Below, piece after piece: positions 9,215 through 18,165 of a stretch of DNA of 64,000 bases. This stretch comes from Sphingomonas sp. LaA6.9 (GTDB lineage Bacteria; Pseudomonadota; Alphaproteobacteria; Sphingomonadales; Sphingomonadaceae), in contig NZ_JAKVIO010000013.1 in NCBI RefSeq assembly GCF_022601895.1, forward strand, positions 1-64,000, given 5' to 3'. The stretch's first letter is position 1; every line of letters begins with the position of its first letter. The notes under the pieces are model-generated. The model ran no database searches, was not told where the DNA came from, and was given only the letters and a program-made list of their open reading frames with translations. The position numbers were made by a program, and so were the translations under genes.

Positions 9215-9685
9215 TCAGGCAGCGTCACGCTGCTCGATCAGCTTGCCCTCTTCGATGGGGGTTGCCGACCCGATCGCGATCTTCTGCGGTTTCATGGCTT
9301 CCGGAATCTCGCGCACCAGATCGACGGTCAACAGGCCATCCTGAAGGTTGGCGCTCTCGACGCGCACGAAATCCGCAAGTTCGAAGCGGCGCTCGAAGTT
9401 GCGGCTGGCGATTCCGACGTGCAGATAGTTGGTGCGGTCCTGACTGACGCTATCCTTTTCGCCCTTGATCAGCAGCAGATTCTGCTGCGCGGTGATATCG
9501 ATCTCTTCGGACTTGAAGCCGGCGACGGCCAGCGTGATCCGGTAGCGGTCCTCGCTCAGCCGTTCGAGGTCGAAGGGCGGATAGTTGTCGCTCTGCTGCT
9601 GGCGAGCGCTGTTTTCGAGCAGATCGAACAGCCGGTCGAAACCAACGGTGGAGCGGCGATATGGGGTGAAGTCGAATGTCCTCAT
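9215..9685 (-). CDS. Small heat-shock protein, IbpA/Hsp20 family
   Basis: An ATP-independent holdase that binds unfolding proteins in the cytoplasm. The 156-residue protein begins MRTFDFTPYRRSTVGFDRLF, typical of the IbpA group, followed by the alpha-crystallin domain (about 38-130, with YRITLAVAGF, NLLLIKG and the GLLTVDL strand) and a short C-terminal tail. The C-terminal I-x-I anchor is present as IAI near 136-138. Its 5' untranslated region carries a ROSE-type thermometer and a heat-shock promoter (separate entries), so it should be induced by RpoH and at the translational level by heat. Its own terminator lies at 9158-9191. Confidence 0.95.
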   Translation of the reverse strand: MRTFDFTPYRRSTVGFDRLFDLLENSARQQQSDNYPPFDLERLSEDRYRITLAVAGFKSEEIDITAQQNLLLIKGEKDSVSQDRTNYLHVGIASRNFERRFELADFVRVESANLQDGLLTVDLVREIPEAMKPQKIAIGSATPIEEGKLIEQRDAA

Positions 9686-9774
9686 CTTTCAAATCCTCCA
9701 ATGAGCAAAATGAAAAACATGTCGGGCCCGAAAGCGGCGCCCGGCTTGCGTCCGGCCCTGAAAAGCTACCGGAC
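9686..9774 (-). promoter_or_regulatory. ROSE-type RNA thermometer in the hsp20 5' UTR
   Basis: On the minus strand the last 25 nt before the start codon contain UUUUGCUCAUUGGAGGAUU. UUGCUC can pair across an AUUG loop with GAGGAU, giving C-G, U-A, C-G, then G opposite G, U-A and U opposite U. This weak helix over the Shine-Dalgarno (SD at 9694-9699), with its G-G mismatch, is the hallmark of ROSE elements upstream of rhizobial and enterobacterial small heat-shock genes. Upstream hairpins (for example GTCCGG...CCGGAC near 9750-9775) fit the multi-hairpin layout. Folding is by eye. Confidence 0.8.
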
Positions 9775-9780
9775 ATGACG

Positions 9781-9809
9781 AATCTAGGTGAGGCAAAATC
9801 GGTTTCAAG
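9781..9809 (-). promoter_or_regulatory. Heat-shock (sigma-32) promoter of hsp20
   Basis: Minus strand CTTGAAA (9809-9803) as -35 and CCTAGATT (9788-9781) as -10, separated by 14 bases, resemble the RpoH consensus (CTTGAA and a C-rich -10 hexamer). Transcription from here would begin near 9774 and give a leader of about 89 nt, which fits a ROSE leader. An rpoH gene is present at 50088-50996. Confidence 0.65.
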
Positions 9810-9836
9810 AGATGGGACGCACCCTGGAAATGACAA

Positions 9837-9864
9837 GTGCCCGGATCGTTTCCGATCCGGGCAC
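9837..9864. other. Strong isolated hairpin, and unexplained gap up to lolC/E
   Basis: GTGCCCGGATCG (9837-9848) and CGATCCGGGCAC (9853-9864) form a perfect 12-bp stem with a TTTC loop. It is upstream of the hsp20 promoter. On the minus strand it is followed by a weakly T-rich TTGTCATTTCC, so it may end a transcript coming from the 9865-10130 gap. I find no convincing gene in that gap. Confidence 0.5.
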
Positions 9865-10153
9865 CCGCGTGACGAATGCTCGTCAGCCCCCTTGGATTGA
9901 CTTCGGCGCGCTTCCGGTCCGCTCCCTTAAACGTCCCGTTGGGCGAAGCCTTTTCCCCGAACCACGGCCTTTGGCCTGCGTTTCAGCATGCGGACGCTAC
10001 GCAAAGCGATTTGGCTTGTCATCGCCCGAATCGCGACGACGCTACGATTGCCTTAACCCTGTGTTCATTTGGCAACAGGCTCAGGGTGTTGCCAGTGCCC
10101 CGACTTCTTCCTAGACCGCGATGCAACATGCCCGCTTTGCCAAGGCTTCTTCC

Positions 10154-11404
10154 ATGATCCTTTCCCGCTACGAGCGGATGATCGCCAAACGTTATCTGCT
10201 GCCGGGAAAGGGGGAGGGATTCATCTTCCTCGTTGCCGGAATCAGCCTGTTCGCGGTGATGCTGGGCGTTGCCGCGCTCATCATCGTGATGAGCGTCATG
10301 AACGGCTTTCGCGCCGAACTGTTCGACAAGATCACCGGACTGAACGGCCATGCCGTGGTGCAGGGATATGGCGGCCGGCTCGACGACTGGCAGCAGGTGC
10401 TGATCGAGGCGAAGAAGACGCCCGGCGTGACCTCCGCGACGCCGCTGATCGAGCAGCCGCTGATGGCGAGCGCTGACGGACGCGTCGAAGGCGTGCTCGT
10501 CCGCGGCATGACGCTCGAGGATATCCGGGGCAATGCGCAGATCGCGGGCAATGTCCGCCAGGGGAGCCTGAACGCGCTCCAGCCCGACAGCGACAATATC
10601 GCGATCGGGGCGCGGCTGGCCGAGGCGCTCGGCGTACGCGTCGGCAGCACGATCAGCCTGATCAGTCCGCAGGGGCTGACAACGCCCTTCGGCAGCGTGC
10701 CCAGGATCGTAAGCTACCGTGTGGCGGCGATTTTCGAGGTCGGCGTCTATGACTACGACAAGGCGTTCGTCGTGATGCCAATGGCGAACGCGCAACTGCT
10801 GCTGCTGATGGGCGACGCGGTGAGCATGATCGAGGTCGAGACCGTCGATCCTGACAGGGTCGGGCCGATCCTGGCGCCGCTGGCGCAGACGGTGGCGGGC
10901 AAGGCGATCATTTCCGACTGGCGCTCGATGAATGCGCAGCTCTTCGAAGCGCTCGCCGTCGAGCGTGTCGCGATGTTCGTGGTGCTTTCAATCATCATCC
11001 TCGTCGCGGTGTTCAACATATTGTCGTCGCTCATCATGCTCGTGCGCGCGAAGAGCCGCGACATCGCGATCCTGCGCACCATGGGCGCGACGCGTGGCGG
11101 GCTGATCAAGATCTTCGTGACGGTGGGGGTGACGATCGGCACGCTCGGCATTGTCGCGGGACTGATCCTCGGCGCGATCTTCCTGTTCTTCCGCCAGTCG
11201 GTGGTGAATTTCATCCAGCTCATCACGGGGCAGAATCTGTGGGATCCCTCGATCCGTTTCCTCACCGAACTGCCCGCGAAAACCGATCCTTTCGAGGTGG
11301 CGGGCATCTGCGCAATGGCACTGATCTTCAGCTTCCTCGCCACGCTTTACCCCGCCTTCAAGGCGGCGAGCACCGATCCCGTGCAGGTGCTGCGCTATGA
11401 GTGA
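10154..11404 (+). CDS. Lipoprotein-releasing ABC transporter permease (LolC/LolE family)
   Basis: Membrane subunit of the LolCDE complex that extracts outer-membrane lipoproteins from the inner membrane. The 416-residue protein has the typical start [15 protein letters not shown], a first membrane segment at about 26-52, a large periplasmic MacB-like domain (about 55-265) and three C-terminal membrane segments. The FtsX-type signature RTMGATRGG is near residue 315. As in many alphaproteobacteria only one permease gene is adjacent to lolD, so it may work as a homodimer (LolF-like). lolD starts inside its last codons (8-base overlap). An in-frame ATG at 10121 is less likely. Confidence 0.93.
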   Translation: MILSRYERMIAKRYLLPGKGEGFIFLVAGISLFAVMLGVAALIIVMSVMNGFRAELFDKITGLNGHAVVQGYGGRLDDWQQVLIEAKKTPGVTSATPLIEQPLMASADGRVEGVLVRGMTLEDIRGNAQIAGNVRQGSLNALQPDSDNIAIGARLAEALGVRVGSTISLISPQGLTTPFGSVPRIVSYRVAAIFEVGVYDYDKAFVVMPMANAQLLLLMGDAVSMIEVETVDPDRVGPILAPLAQTVAGKAIISDWRSMNAQLFEALAVERVAMFVVLSIIILVAVFNILSSLIMLVRAKSRDIAILRTMGATRGGLIKIFVTVGVTIGTLGIVAGLILGAIFLFFRQSVVNFIQLITGQNLWDPSIRFLTELPAKTDPFEVAGICAMALIFSFLATLYPAFKAASTDPVQVLRYE

Positions 11405-12068
11405 CATCCTGGCCACCACCAACCTGCGCCGCAGCTTCATCCAGGGCGAAGAGACGATCGAGGTGCTGCGCGGCATCGACCTGCATGTCTCCCCCGGCGA
11501 GATCGTCGCGCTGCTCGGACCCTCGGGGTCGGGCAAGTCGACCCTGCTCCAGGCGGTCGGGCTGCTCGAGGGCGGGTTCGAAGGCTCGATCCGGATCAGG
11601 GGACAGGAAGCCGCGAAGCTCGACAATGACGGGCGCACCACGCTGCGCCGCGATGCGCTGGGCTTCGTCTATCAGTTCCACCACCTGCTTCCCGACTTCA
11701 ACGCCGAGGAAAATGTCGTTCTGCCCCAGCTCATCCACGGGGCTGACAATCCGGCCGCGCATGCGCGCGCGCAGTCGCTGCTGACGTCGCTGGGGCTCGG
11801 GCACCGGCTCAGCCACCGGCCGAGCCAGCTTTCGGGCGGTGAACAGCAGCGGGTTGCGGTCGCGCGCGCGCTGGCCAACCGGCCCGCGCTGGTGCTCGCC
11901 GACGAGCCCACGGGCAATCTCGACGAGCATACCGCCGATATCGTGCTCGCCGAGTTCCTGCGGCTGGTGCGCGAGGAAGGCTCGGCAGCGCTGGTCGCGA
12001 CGCATAACGAGCGGCTTGCGGCAAAGATGGACCGCGTGGTGAGGCTGCACGAAGGGGTGCTTGAATAG
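11397..12068 (+). CDS. lolD: Lipoprotein-releasing ABC transporter ATPase LolD
   Basis: Energises lipoprotein release by the LolCDE complex at the cytoplasmic face of the inner membrane. The 223-residue protein has all ABC motifs: Walker [10 protein letters not shown] (41-49), Q-loop, signature [15 protein letters not shown], Walker [13 protein letters not shown] and an H-loop (VATHN). The LolD-specific LNVLGT-like region is replaced by a normal variant. It overlaps the upstream permease gene by 8 bases, so translation is probably coupled, and gpx follows after 10 bp. Confidence 0.95.
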   Translation: MSDILATTNLRRSFIQGEETIEVLRGIDLHVSPGEIVALLGPSGSGKSTLLQAVGLLEGGFEGSIRIRGQEAAKLDNDGRTTLRRDALGFVYQFHHLLPDFNAEENVVLPQLIHGADNPAAHARAQSLLTSLGLGHRLSHRPSQLSGGEQQRVAVARALANRPALVLADEPTGNLDEHTADIVLAEFLRLVREEGSAALVATHNERLAAKMDRVVRLHEGVLE

Positions 12069-12078
12069 GGAGGTGACG

Positions 12079-12558
12079 ATGACGGCGGTAACGGATTTCG
12101 CGGTGAAGCTGCCTGATGGCGCCGAGCAGAAGCTCGCCGGCTATGCGGGCAAGGTGCTGCTGATCGTCAATGTCGCGTCCAAATGCGGATTTACGCCGCA
12201 ATATAGCGGGCTCGAGGCGCTGTATCGCAAGTACAGGGACCGCGGCTTCGAGATCCTTGCCTTTCCGTGCAACCAGTTTGGCGCGCAGGAGCCGGGCAAT
12301 GCGGAGGAGATCAAGAATTTCTGCTCGCTGACCTATGACGTGACATTCCCGCTCTTCGCGAAGATCGAGGTCAACGGCGCGGGCGCGGACCCGCTTTACG
12401 ACTATCTCAAGGCCGCAAGGCCGGGGGTCATGGGCACCAAGGCGATCAAGTGGAACTTCACCAAGTTTCTGGTCGATCGCGCGGGCAATCCGGTGAAGCG
12501 CTACGCGCCCAACGACACGCCGGAATCGCTCGAGAAGGACATTGAAAAGCTGCTTTGA
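12079..12558 (+). CDS. Glutathione peroxidase (cysteine type)
   Basis: Reduces hydroperoxides with thiol donors (thioredoxin or glutathione). The 159-residue protein has the peroxidatic Cys36 in NVASKCGFT in place of selenocysteine, the resolving-type Cys64 and Gln66 in FPCNQFG, and Trp125-Asn126 in WNFTKF, completing the catalytic tetrad. It lacks a signal peptide, so it is cytoplasmic. The ATG at 12079 follows AGGGAGGTG, a near-perfect ribosome binding site, 10 bp after lolD; co-transcription is likely. The palindrome at 12564-12645 follows its stop codon. Confidence 0.93.
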   Translation: MTAVTDFAVKLPDGAEQKLAGYAGKVLLIVNVASKCGFTPQYSGLEALYRKYRDRGFEILAFPCNQFGAQEPGNAEEIKNFCSLTYDVTFPLFAKIEVNGAGADPLYDYLKAARPGVMGTKAIKWNFTKFLVDRAGNPVKRYAPNDTPESLEKDIEKLL

Positions 12559-12563
12559 GCCTC

Positions 12564-12645
12564 TGTCATTCCCGCGAAAGCGGGAATCCAGAAGGAGCCG
12601 GTGTGCTCGGGCATCGTCTGGATCCCCGCTTTCGCGGGAATGACA
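12564..12645. repeat. Palindromic repeat, GTCATTCCCGCGAAAGCGGG class
   Basis: Long inverted repeat: 12564-12591 (TGTCATTCCCGCGAAAGCGG and onward to CCAG) pairs with 12618-12645, with one unpaired base and a loop of about 26 bases. Each arm itself contains a small CCCGCGAAAGCGGG hairpin. It begins six bases after gpx. This class of interspersed palindrome is familiar from sphingomonad genomes and differs in sequence from the other repeats here. It may also stop transcription from gpx. Confidence 0.85.
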
Positions 12646-12701
12646 CATATAATTCAACTTATATGTGACCGAATCACTTCAAAAGTGACTAGGGTGCCGG
12701 C

Positions 12702-15700
12702 ATGCCTCATGCGCCCTTTGTTCCGCTTCGTATCTTTTCGTCCTTCACCATGCTCGATGGCGCGATCGAGCCCAAGAAGATCGCGGCGCGCGCGCGTGAG
12801 CTGGGCTTTCCGGCCGCGGCGATCACCGATCGCAACGGGCTCTACGGCGCGATGGCCTTTTCGGATGCGTGCAAGGGCGCGGGGGTCCAGCCGATCATCG
12901 GCGGGATGCTGTGCGTCGCGCGGCCCGACCTGCCCGACGGCGTCGAGCCGATCTTCGACTGGCTGGCGCTCTATGCGCAGGACGAACAGGGCTATGACAA
13001 TCTCTGCGCGCTCGTCTCGGCAGCGCATCTCGACCGGCCCGTCGAGCAACAGGCGCATGTGCGGTTCGAGGCGCTGGAGGGGCGCACCGACGGCCTGATC
13101 GCGCTCACCGCGGGCGCCGAGGGCGGGTTGACCAAGTTGTTGGCTGAAGAGCAGATGGCGCGCGCCGAAGGCTATGCCGACCGGCTTCAGGCGCTGTTTC
13201 CCGACCGTCTCTATATCGAGATCGTCCGCCGGCTCGACGAGTGCGAGGGCAAGGCCGAGCCGCATCTGCTCGATCTTGCCTATGCGCGCGACATTCCGCT
13301 GGTGGCGACCAATCCCTGCTGCTTCTCCGACGCGGGCTTCCACGCGGCGCATGATGCGATGCTGTGCATCGCGGGTTCCTCCTATGTCGAAAGCGACGAC
13401 CGCAAGAAGAGTTCGCCCGATGCGTGGCTGAAGCCCGCCAAGGACATGAAGCTGTTGTTCGACGATCTGCCCGAGGCGCTGGCGAATACGCTTGTCGTGG
13501 CGCAGCGCTGCGCGGTGATGGCGCCCAAGCGCGCGCCGATCCTGCCGAGTCTTGCAGGCGACCGCGATGGTGAGGCGAAGAAGCTGCGCGAGGATGCCCA
13601 TGCGGGTCTCGAAGCGCGGCTCGAAAAGGCGGGCATCGCCGACGACGAGGCGCGAAAGACCTATTTTGACCGGCTCGACTTCGAGGTCGGCATCATCATC
13701 CAGATGGGCTTTCCCGGCTATTTCCTGATCGTCGCCGACTTCATCAAATGGGCGAAGGACAATGACATTCCGGTGGGGCCGGGCCGCGGATCGGGTGCGG
13801 GCTCGGTGGTCGCCTGGGCGCTCACCATCACCGATCTCGACCCGATCAAGCTGGGTCTGCTGTTCGAACGCTTCCTCAACCCCGAACGCGTCTCGATGCC
13901 CGACTTCGACATCGACTTCTGCGAAACCCGTCGCGAAGAGGTGATCCGCTACGTCCAGCAGAAATATGGCCGCGATCACGTCGCGCAGATCATCACCTTC
14001 GGCCGATTGAAGGCGCGCGCGGTGCTCAAGGATACGGGGCGTGTGCTCCAGATGAGCTATGGGCAAGTCGATCGCCTCGCCAAGCTCGTTCCGAACCATC
14101 CGACCGACCCGTGGACGCTGGAACGCACGCTGGAAAAGGGCGGCGTGCCCGAGTTCCGGCACGAATATGAAACCGACAAGGAGGTCCGCCGGCTGGTCGA
14201 TCTCGCGATGAAGCTCGAGGGGCTGCCGCGCCACAGCTCGACACACGCCGCGGGCGTGGTGATCGGCGACCGTCCGCTCGACCAGCTCGTACCGCTCTAT
14301 CGCGATCCGCGCTCGGACATGCCCGTCACGCAGTTCGACATGAAATATGTCGAGGGCGCGGGGCTGGTGAAGTTCGACTTTCTCGGCCTCAAGACGCTGT
14401 CGGTGTTGCAAAAGGCGGTACAGCTGCTTGCCAAACGCGGGATCACGGTCGATCTGGCCGCGCTCGAATGGGATGATCCCAAGGTCTATGAGCTGCTCCA
14501 GCGCGGCGACACTGTCGGCGTGTTCCAGCTGGAATCGGAGGGCATGCGCCGCACGCTCGCCGCCGTCCGCCCGTCCAATTTCGGCGACATCATCGCGCTC
14601 GTTTCGCTCTACCGGCCGGGCCCAATGGACAACATCCCGATGTTCGGTGCGCGCAAGAACGGCCGCGAATCGATCGAATATCCGCACCCGATGCTTGAGG
14701 GCATCCTGTCGGAGACCTACGGGATCTTCGTCTACCAGGAACAGGTGATGCAGGCCGCGCAGATCCTTGCGGGCTACAGCCTGGGCGACGCCGACCTCCT
14801 GCGCCGCGCGATGGGCAAGAAGATCAAGGCGGAGATGGACGCGCAGCGTGCGCGCTTCGTCGATGGCTGCGCGAAGAACGACATCAGCGCCGAAAAGGCC
14901 AACGAGCTGTTCGATTTGATCGACAAGTTCGCGGGCTATGGGTTCAACAAGAGCCATGCCGCGGCCTATGCGCTGCTCGCCTATCAGACCGCCTGGCTGA
15001 AGGCACACCACGCGCCCGAATTCTTTGCGGCGTCGATGTGCTTCGACATGGCACTCACCGACAAGCTCGGCATTTTCGTCGAGGATATGCGCAAGCTCGG
15101 GATTCCCTGCCTGTCGCCCTGCATCAATGCGAGCGAGGCCGAATTTTCGGTGGAAGACGGCCCCGAGGGACTTTCGGTGCGTTACGCGCTCGCCGCATTG
15201 AAGGGCGTGGGCGAGAAGGCGATGGAATCGATCGTCGCGGAGCGCGTTGCCAAAGGGCCCTATGCGTCGCTCGACGACTTTGCCGATCGTGTCGATCCGC
15301 GCGCGCTCAACCGGCGGCAGATGGAAAGCCTTGCCGCGGGCGGCGCGTTCGATGCGATCAATTCCGATCGAGCGGGCGTGTTCGCGGTGGTCGAGACGAT
15401 GCTCGCGGTCGCCTCGCATGCCGAGGAGCAGCGCACCAGCGGGCAGGGCGGGCTGTTCGGCGGAAACGAGGCGAAAGCCGCCGCGATTCAGATCCCGCAA
15501 AGCGCGCACTGGACGCTCGCCGACCGGATGGCGCAGGAAAAGGACGCTTTCGGATTCTATTTCTCGGCGCACCCGATCGATCGCTATCGCCATCTCGCCG
15601 ATGCGCACGGCGCGCGCAGTTATGCCGCGCTCTGTGCGCAGGCCGCGCCCAGCGAGGCGACACGTTCGCCGGGCATGATGGCCGGGCTGATCGAGGATGC

Positions 15701-16190
15701 GCGCTGGCGCACCTCTGCGCGCGGCCGGCGCTATCTGATGGCGACATGTTCGGATGCCTCGGGCCAGTTCATCGCGACCTGCTTCGATGACGACGTCGCC
15801 AAGGATCTGGAGGATGCGGCACGCGAGAATGGTTGCGGCCTGCTGACGGTCGAGCTCGATCGCCGACCCGGCGAGGAAAACCCGCGCGTAACGGTCAAGC
15901 GCATCCAGCGCTTCGAACAGCTTGTCGGCAATGTCCGGCTGATGCTGGAAGCAACGGTCGACGATCCCGCGACGATCGCGCTGCTCGCGAACCTTGTTGC
16001 GGGCGCGCGGGGCAGCCGGGGCGAACTGGTCATCAACGCGCAGATGGCCGATGGCGCAAGCGCGCGCGTGCTGCTCGGGCGCGACTTCATGCTCGATGCC
16101 GAGCTTGCGGCGCGGATCGAGGCGCTTCCCGGGATCCTCGCGGTATCGCTGCGATCGGCCGATCAGCCGCGGCTTGCGCTCGTCTCCTGA
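12702..16190 (+). CDS. dnaE: DNA polymerase III alpha subunit
   Basis: The replicative polymerase, 1162 residues. Domains in order: PHP (about 1-270), palm with the catalytic aspartates in MPDFDIDF (near residue 400), thumb and fingers, helix-hairpin-helix region (near 830-880), beta-clamp-binding motif QGGLF (915-919), then the OB fold and C-terminal domain. In the PHP domain the usual His-x-His metal motif of the family is replaced: the N-terminus reads VPLRIFSSFTMLDG. The domain therefore probably has no nuclease activity and proofreading must come from DnaQ. The ATG start fits the family; the gene stands alone between a repeat and the acyl-CoA ligase gene. Confidence 0.97.
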   Translation: MPHAPFVPLRIFSSFTMLDGAIEPKKIAARARELGFPAAAITDRNGLYGAMAFSDACKGAGVQPIIGGMLCVARPDLPDGVEPIFDWLALYAQDEQGYDNLCALVSAAHLDRPVEQQAHVRFEALEGRTDGLIALTAGAEGGLTKLLAEEQMARAEGYADRLQALFPDRLYIEIVRRLDECEGKAEPHLLDLAYARDIPLVATNPCCFSDAGFHAAHDAMLCIAGSSYVESDDRKKSSPDAWLKPAKDMKLLFDDLPEALANTLVVAQRCAVMAPKRAPILPSLAGDRDGEAKKLREDAHAGLEARLEKAGIADDEARKTYFDRLDFEVGIIIQMGFPGYFLIVADFIKWAKDNDIPVGPGRGSGAGSVVAWALTITDLDPIKLGLLFERFLNPERVSMPDFDIDFCETRREEVIRYVQQKYGRDHVAQIITFGRLKARAVLKDTGRVLQMSYGQVDRLAKLVPNHPTDPWTLERTLEKGGVPEFRHEYETDKEVRRLVDLAMKLEGLPRHSSTHAAGVVIGDRPLDQLVPLYRDPRSDMPVTQFDMKYVEGAGLVKFDFLGLKTLSVLQKAVQLLAKRGITVDLAALEWDDPKVYELLQRGDTVGVFQLESEGMRRTLAAVRPSNFGDIIALVSLYRPGPMDNIPMFGARKNGRESIEYPHPMLEGILSETYGIFVYQEQVMQAAQILAGYSLGDADLLRRAMGKKIKAEMDAQRARFVDGCAKNDISAEKANELFDLIDKFAGYGFNKSHAAAYALLAYQTAWLKAHHAPEFFAASMCFDMALTDKLGIFVEDMRKLGIPCLSPCINASEAEFSVEDGPEGLSVRYALAALKGVGEKAMESIVAERVAKGPYASLDDFADRVDPRALNRRQMESLAAGGAFDAINSDRAGVFAVVETMLAVASHAEEQRTSGQGGLFGGNEAKAAAIQIPQSAHWTLADRMAQEKDAFGFYFSAHPIDRYRHLADAHGARSYAALCAQAAPSEATRSPGMMAGLIEDARWRTSARGRRYLMATCSDASGQFIATCFDDDVAKDLEDAARENGCGLLTVELDRRPGEENPRVTVKRIQRFEQLVGNVRLMLEATVDDPATIALLANLVAGARGSRGELVINAQMADGASARVLLGRDFMLDAELAARIEALPGILAVSLRSADQPRLALVS

Positions 16191-16325
16191 GCGCGCCGGT
16201 TCCGCGCATGCCAGCCTTGCCGTAGCGTCAGTTCGCGGCGCTGGATTCCCGCGGGTTTTCGGGTAATCTTCTCGTCAAATACGAGGGTCCGAACACGGAG
16301 CCCGCGCTATCGAGGAGAGTCATTG

Positions 16326-17933
16326 ATGCTTGGTGGAATGCAGGATTTCGAGCTGCGCGTGCCGCGACTGATCGACTATGCGGAGCGCGAGCACGGCGAC
16401 CGCGAAATCGTGAGCTACTGGGCCGACGGCACGACGACGCGCACCAACTGGTCGGGGATCGCACGCGATGCGAGGAAGCTGGCACAAGCACTTGAAAAAC
16501 TTGGCATGAAGCGCGGAGACCGCATCGCCACGCTGGCGATGAACCATAGCCGCCATCTCGTCGCCTGGTATGGCGTGATCGGGATGGGCGGGGTGATCCA
16601 CACGATCAATCCGCGGCTGTTCGACGAGCAGCTGGTCTATATCGCCAACCATGCCGAAGATCGCGTCCTGCTTTATGACAAGGCTTTCCAGCCGATCGTC
16701 GACCGGCTGAAGCCGGAGTGGACGAGCATCGAGCATTTTGTCTGCTTCGATTCGGACGGGCCCGACAGCTTCGAGGCACTGATCGCGGCCGAGGATGGCG
16801 ACTATCAATGGGCCGAGGGGCCCGAGCGCGAGCCCTGCATGCTCTGCTACACCAGCGGAACGACGGGTCATCCCAAGGGGGTGCTTTACGAGCATCGCTC
16901 CTCGGTGATCCATGCCATGGCCGAGGTCGCGCCCAATGTGTTCGATCTGTGCAACCAGTCGGTGGTGCTGCCGATCGTGCCGATGTTCCACGCCGCGGCC
17001 TGGGGCCTGCCCTTTGCGGGCGCGGTGGCGGGCGTGAAATTCGTCTATTCGGCGGTCAATGACGGCGCGGTGCTGTGCCGGTTGTTCAATCAGGAGAAGG
17101 TGACGCATTCGGCAGGCGTGCCGACGGTCTGGCTCGCGATGTTCCAGCATATGGACGCGACGGGCGAGACACCCGAGCATCTGAAGCTGGTGACCATTGG
17201 CGGGTCGGCCGCACCGCGCGCTATGATCGAGCGGCTGATGGGCATGGGCATCCGCGTCGGCCATGCCTGGGGAATGACCGAAACCTCGCCGATTGGCACG
17301 ATGGGCGCGCCGACCTGGAACTGGGAGGAAATGGATTTCGAGGCGCGCGTCAATCAGGTCGCGAAGCAGGGGCGCGTGCCCTTTGGCGTCGAGCTGCGCG
17401 TGGTCAATGAGGATGGCGCGGAGATGCCGCGCGACGGCGAGAGTTCCGGACGCCTCCAGATCCGCGGGCCGTGGATCATCAAGCGCTATTTCCAGGACGA
17501 GAAGGGCGACTGCGTCGAGGCCGGAAACTGGTTCGACACGGGCGACGTCGCGGTGATGCACCCGTGCGGGACGATGCAGATCACCGACCGCTCGAAGGAT
17601 GTGATCAAATCGGGCGGCGAATGGATCAGTTCGGTCGAGCTCGAAAATGCCGCGGTGGGCTGCCCCGGCGTCGCCGAGGCGGCGGCGATCGGCATCTATC
17701 ACCCCAAATGGGACGAGCGGCCGCTGCTGCTGATCGTGCGCAAGCCCGGCGCCGAGGTCTCCGCAGCCGAGATCAGCGCCTATCTTTCGGACAAGGTCGC
17801 GAAATGGTGGCTGCCCGACGAAATTCTCTTCGTCGACAGTCTGCCGCATACCGCGACGGGCAAACTGCTCAAGACCGCGCTCAGGACGCAGTTCAAGGAC
17901 CACAAGCTGCCATCGGCCTCGGCGGCGGCCTGA
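16326..17933 (+). CDS. Acyl-CoA synthetase (AMP-forming fatty-acid CoA ligase)
   Basis: Activates a carboxylic acid to its CoA thioester through an acyl-adenylate. The 535-residue protein has the adenylate-forming signatures: [11 protein letters not shown] (about 175-185), the GMTE motif in WGMTETSP, the DTGDVA hinge region and the catalytic Lys in the C-terminal TATGKLLK. Overall it resembles the medium/long-chain fatty-acid and DmdB-type ligases; the substrate cannot be read from sequence. An ATG at 16326 directly follows a TTG in the same frame. It stands between dnaE and a repeat-filled gap. Confidence 0.9.
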   Translation: MLGGMQDFELRVPRLIDYAEREHGDREIVSYWADGTTTRTNWSGIARDARKLAQALEKLGMKRGDRIATLAMNHSRHLVAWYGVIGMGGVIHTINPRLFDEQLVYIANHAEDRVLLYDKAFQPIVDRLKPEWTSIEHFVCFDSDGPDSFEALIAAEDGDYQWAEGPEREPCMLCYTSGTTGHPKGVLYEHRSSVIHAMAEVAPNVFDLCNQSVVLPIVPMFHAAAWGLPFAGAVAGVKFVYSAVNDGAVLCRLFNQEKVTHSAGVPTVWLAMFQHMDATGETPEHLKLVTIGGSAAPRAMIERLMGMGIRVGHAWGMTETSPIGTMGAPTWNWEEMDFEARVNQVAKQGRVPFGVELRVVNEDGAEMPRDGESSGRLQIRGPWIIKRYFQDEKGDCVEAGNWFDTGDVAVMHPCGTMQITDRSKDVIKSGGEWISSVELENAAVGCPGVAEAAAIGIYHPKWDERPLLLIVRKPGAEVSAAEISAYLSDKVAKWWLPDEILFVDSLPHTATGKLLKTALRTQFKDHKLPSASAAA

Positions 17934-17994
17934 GGCGTGGGCGCGGTTCCGCCGCGTTCCTCACGGCCTGCTTGCGGTGCAGTTGCGGCGGTAA

Positions 17995-18121
17995 GATCCT
18001 CCCCGTTACGGGGAGGTGGCAGCCCGAAGGGCTGACGGAGGGGCTGCACTGAATTTGCGGGTTTCGCGCCAGCCCCTCCACCACGCTGCGCGTGGTCCCC
18101 CTCCCCGTACCGGGGAGGATT
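17995..18121. repeat. Palindromic repeat, CTCCCCGTTACGGGGAGG class
   Basis: Outer arms GATCCTCCCCG (from 17995) and CGGGGAGGATT (to 18121) enclose further pairs (CAGCCC...GGGCTG; GAGGGGCTG...CAGCCCCTC; CCACGC...GCGTGG). The whole element can fold into a branched structure. This is the third palindrome family of the window and fills most of the gap between the convergent acyl-CoA ligase and radical SAM genes. Confidence 0.8.
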
Positions 18122-18165
18122 CCAACGTCCGCTTACACCCGACATAGCCCCCATCGCCGGCCCCT

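Noticed and set aside
9880-10120. Possible tmRNA in the gap before lolC/E, because of a GGATTGAC-like stretch
   Set aside because: I found no tag-peptide frame, no tRNA-like acceptor and no T-arm in either orientation.
12654-15608. A 984-codon open frame on the minus strand opposite dnaE
   Set aside because: It lies wholly opposite a certain dnaE gene; long antisense frames are expected in GC-rich coding DNA. Its protein is Arg/His/Asp-rich with no recognisable domain.
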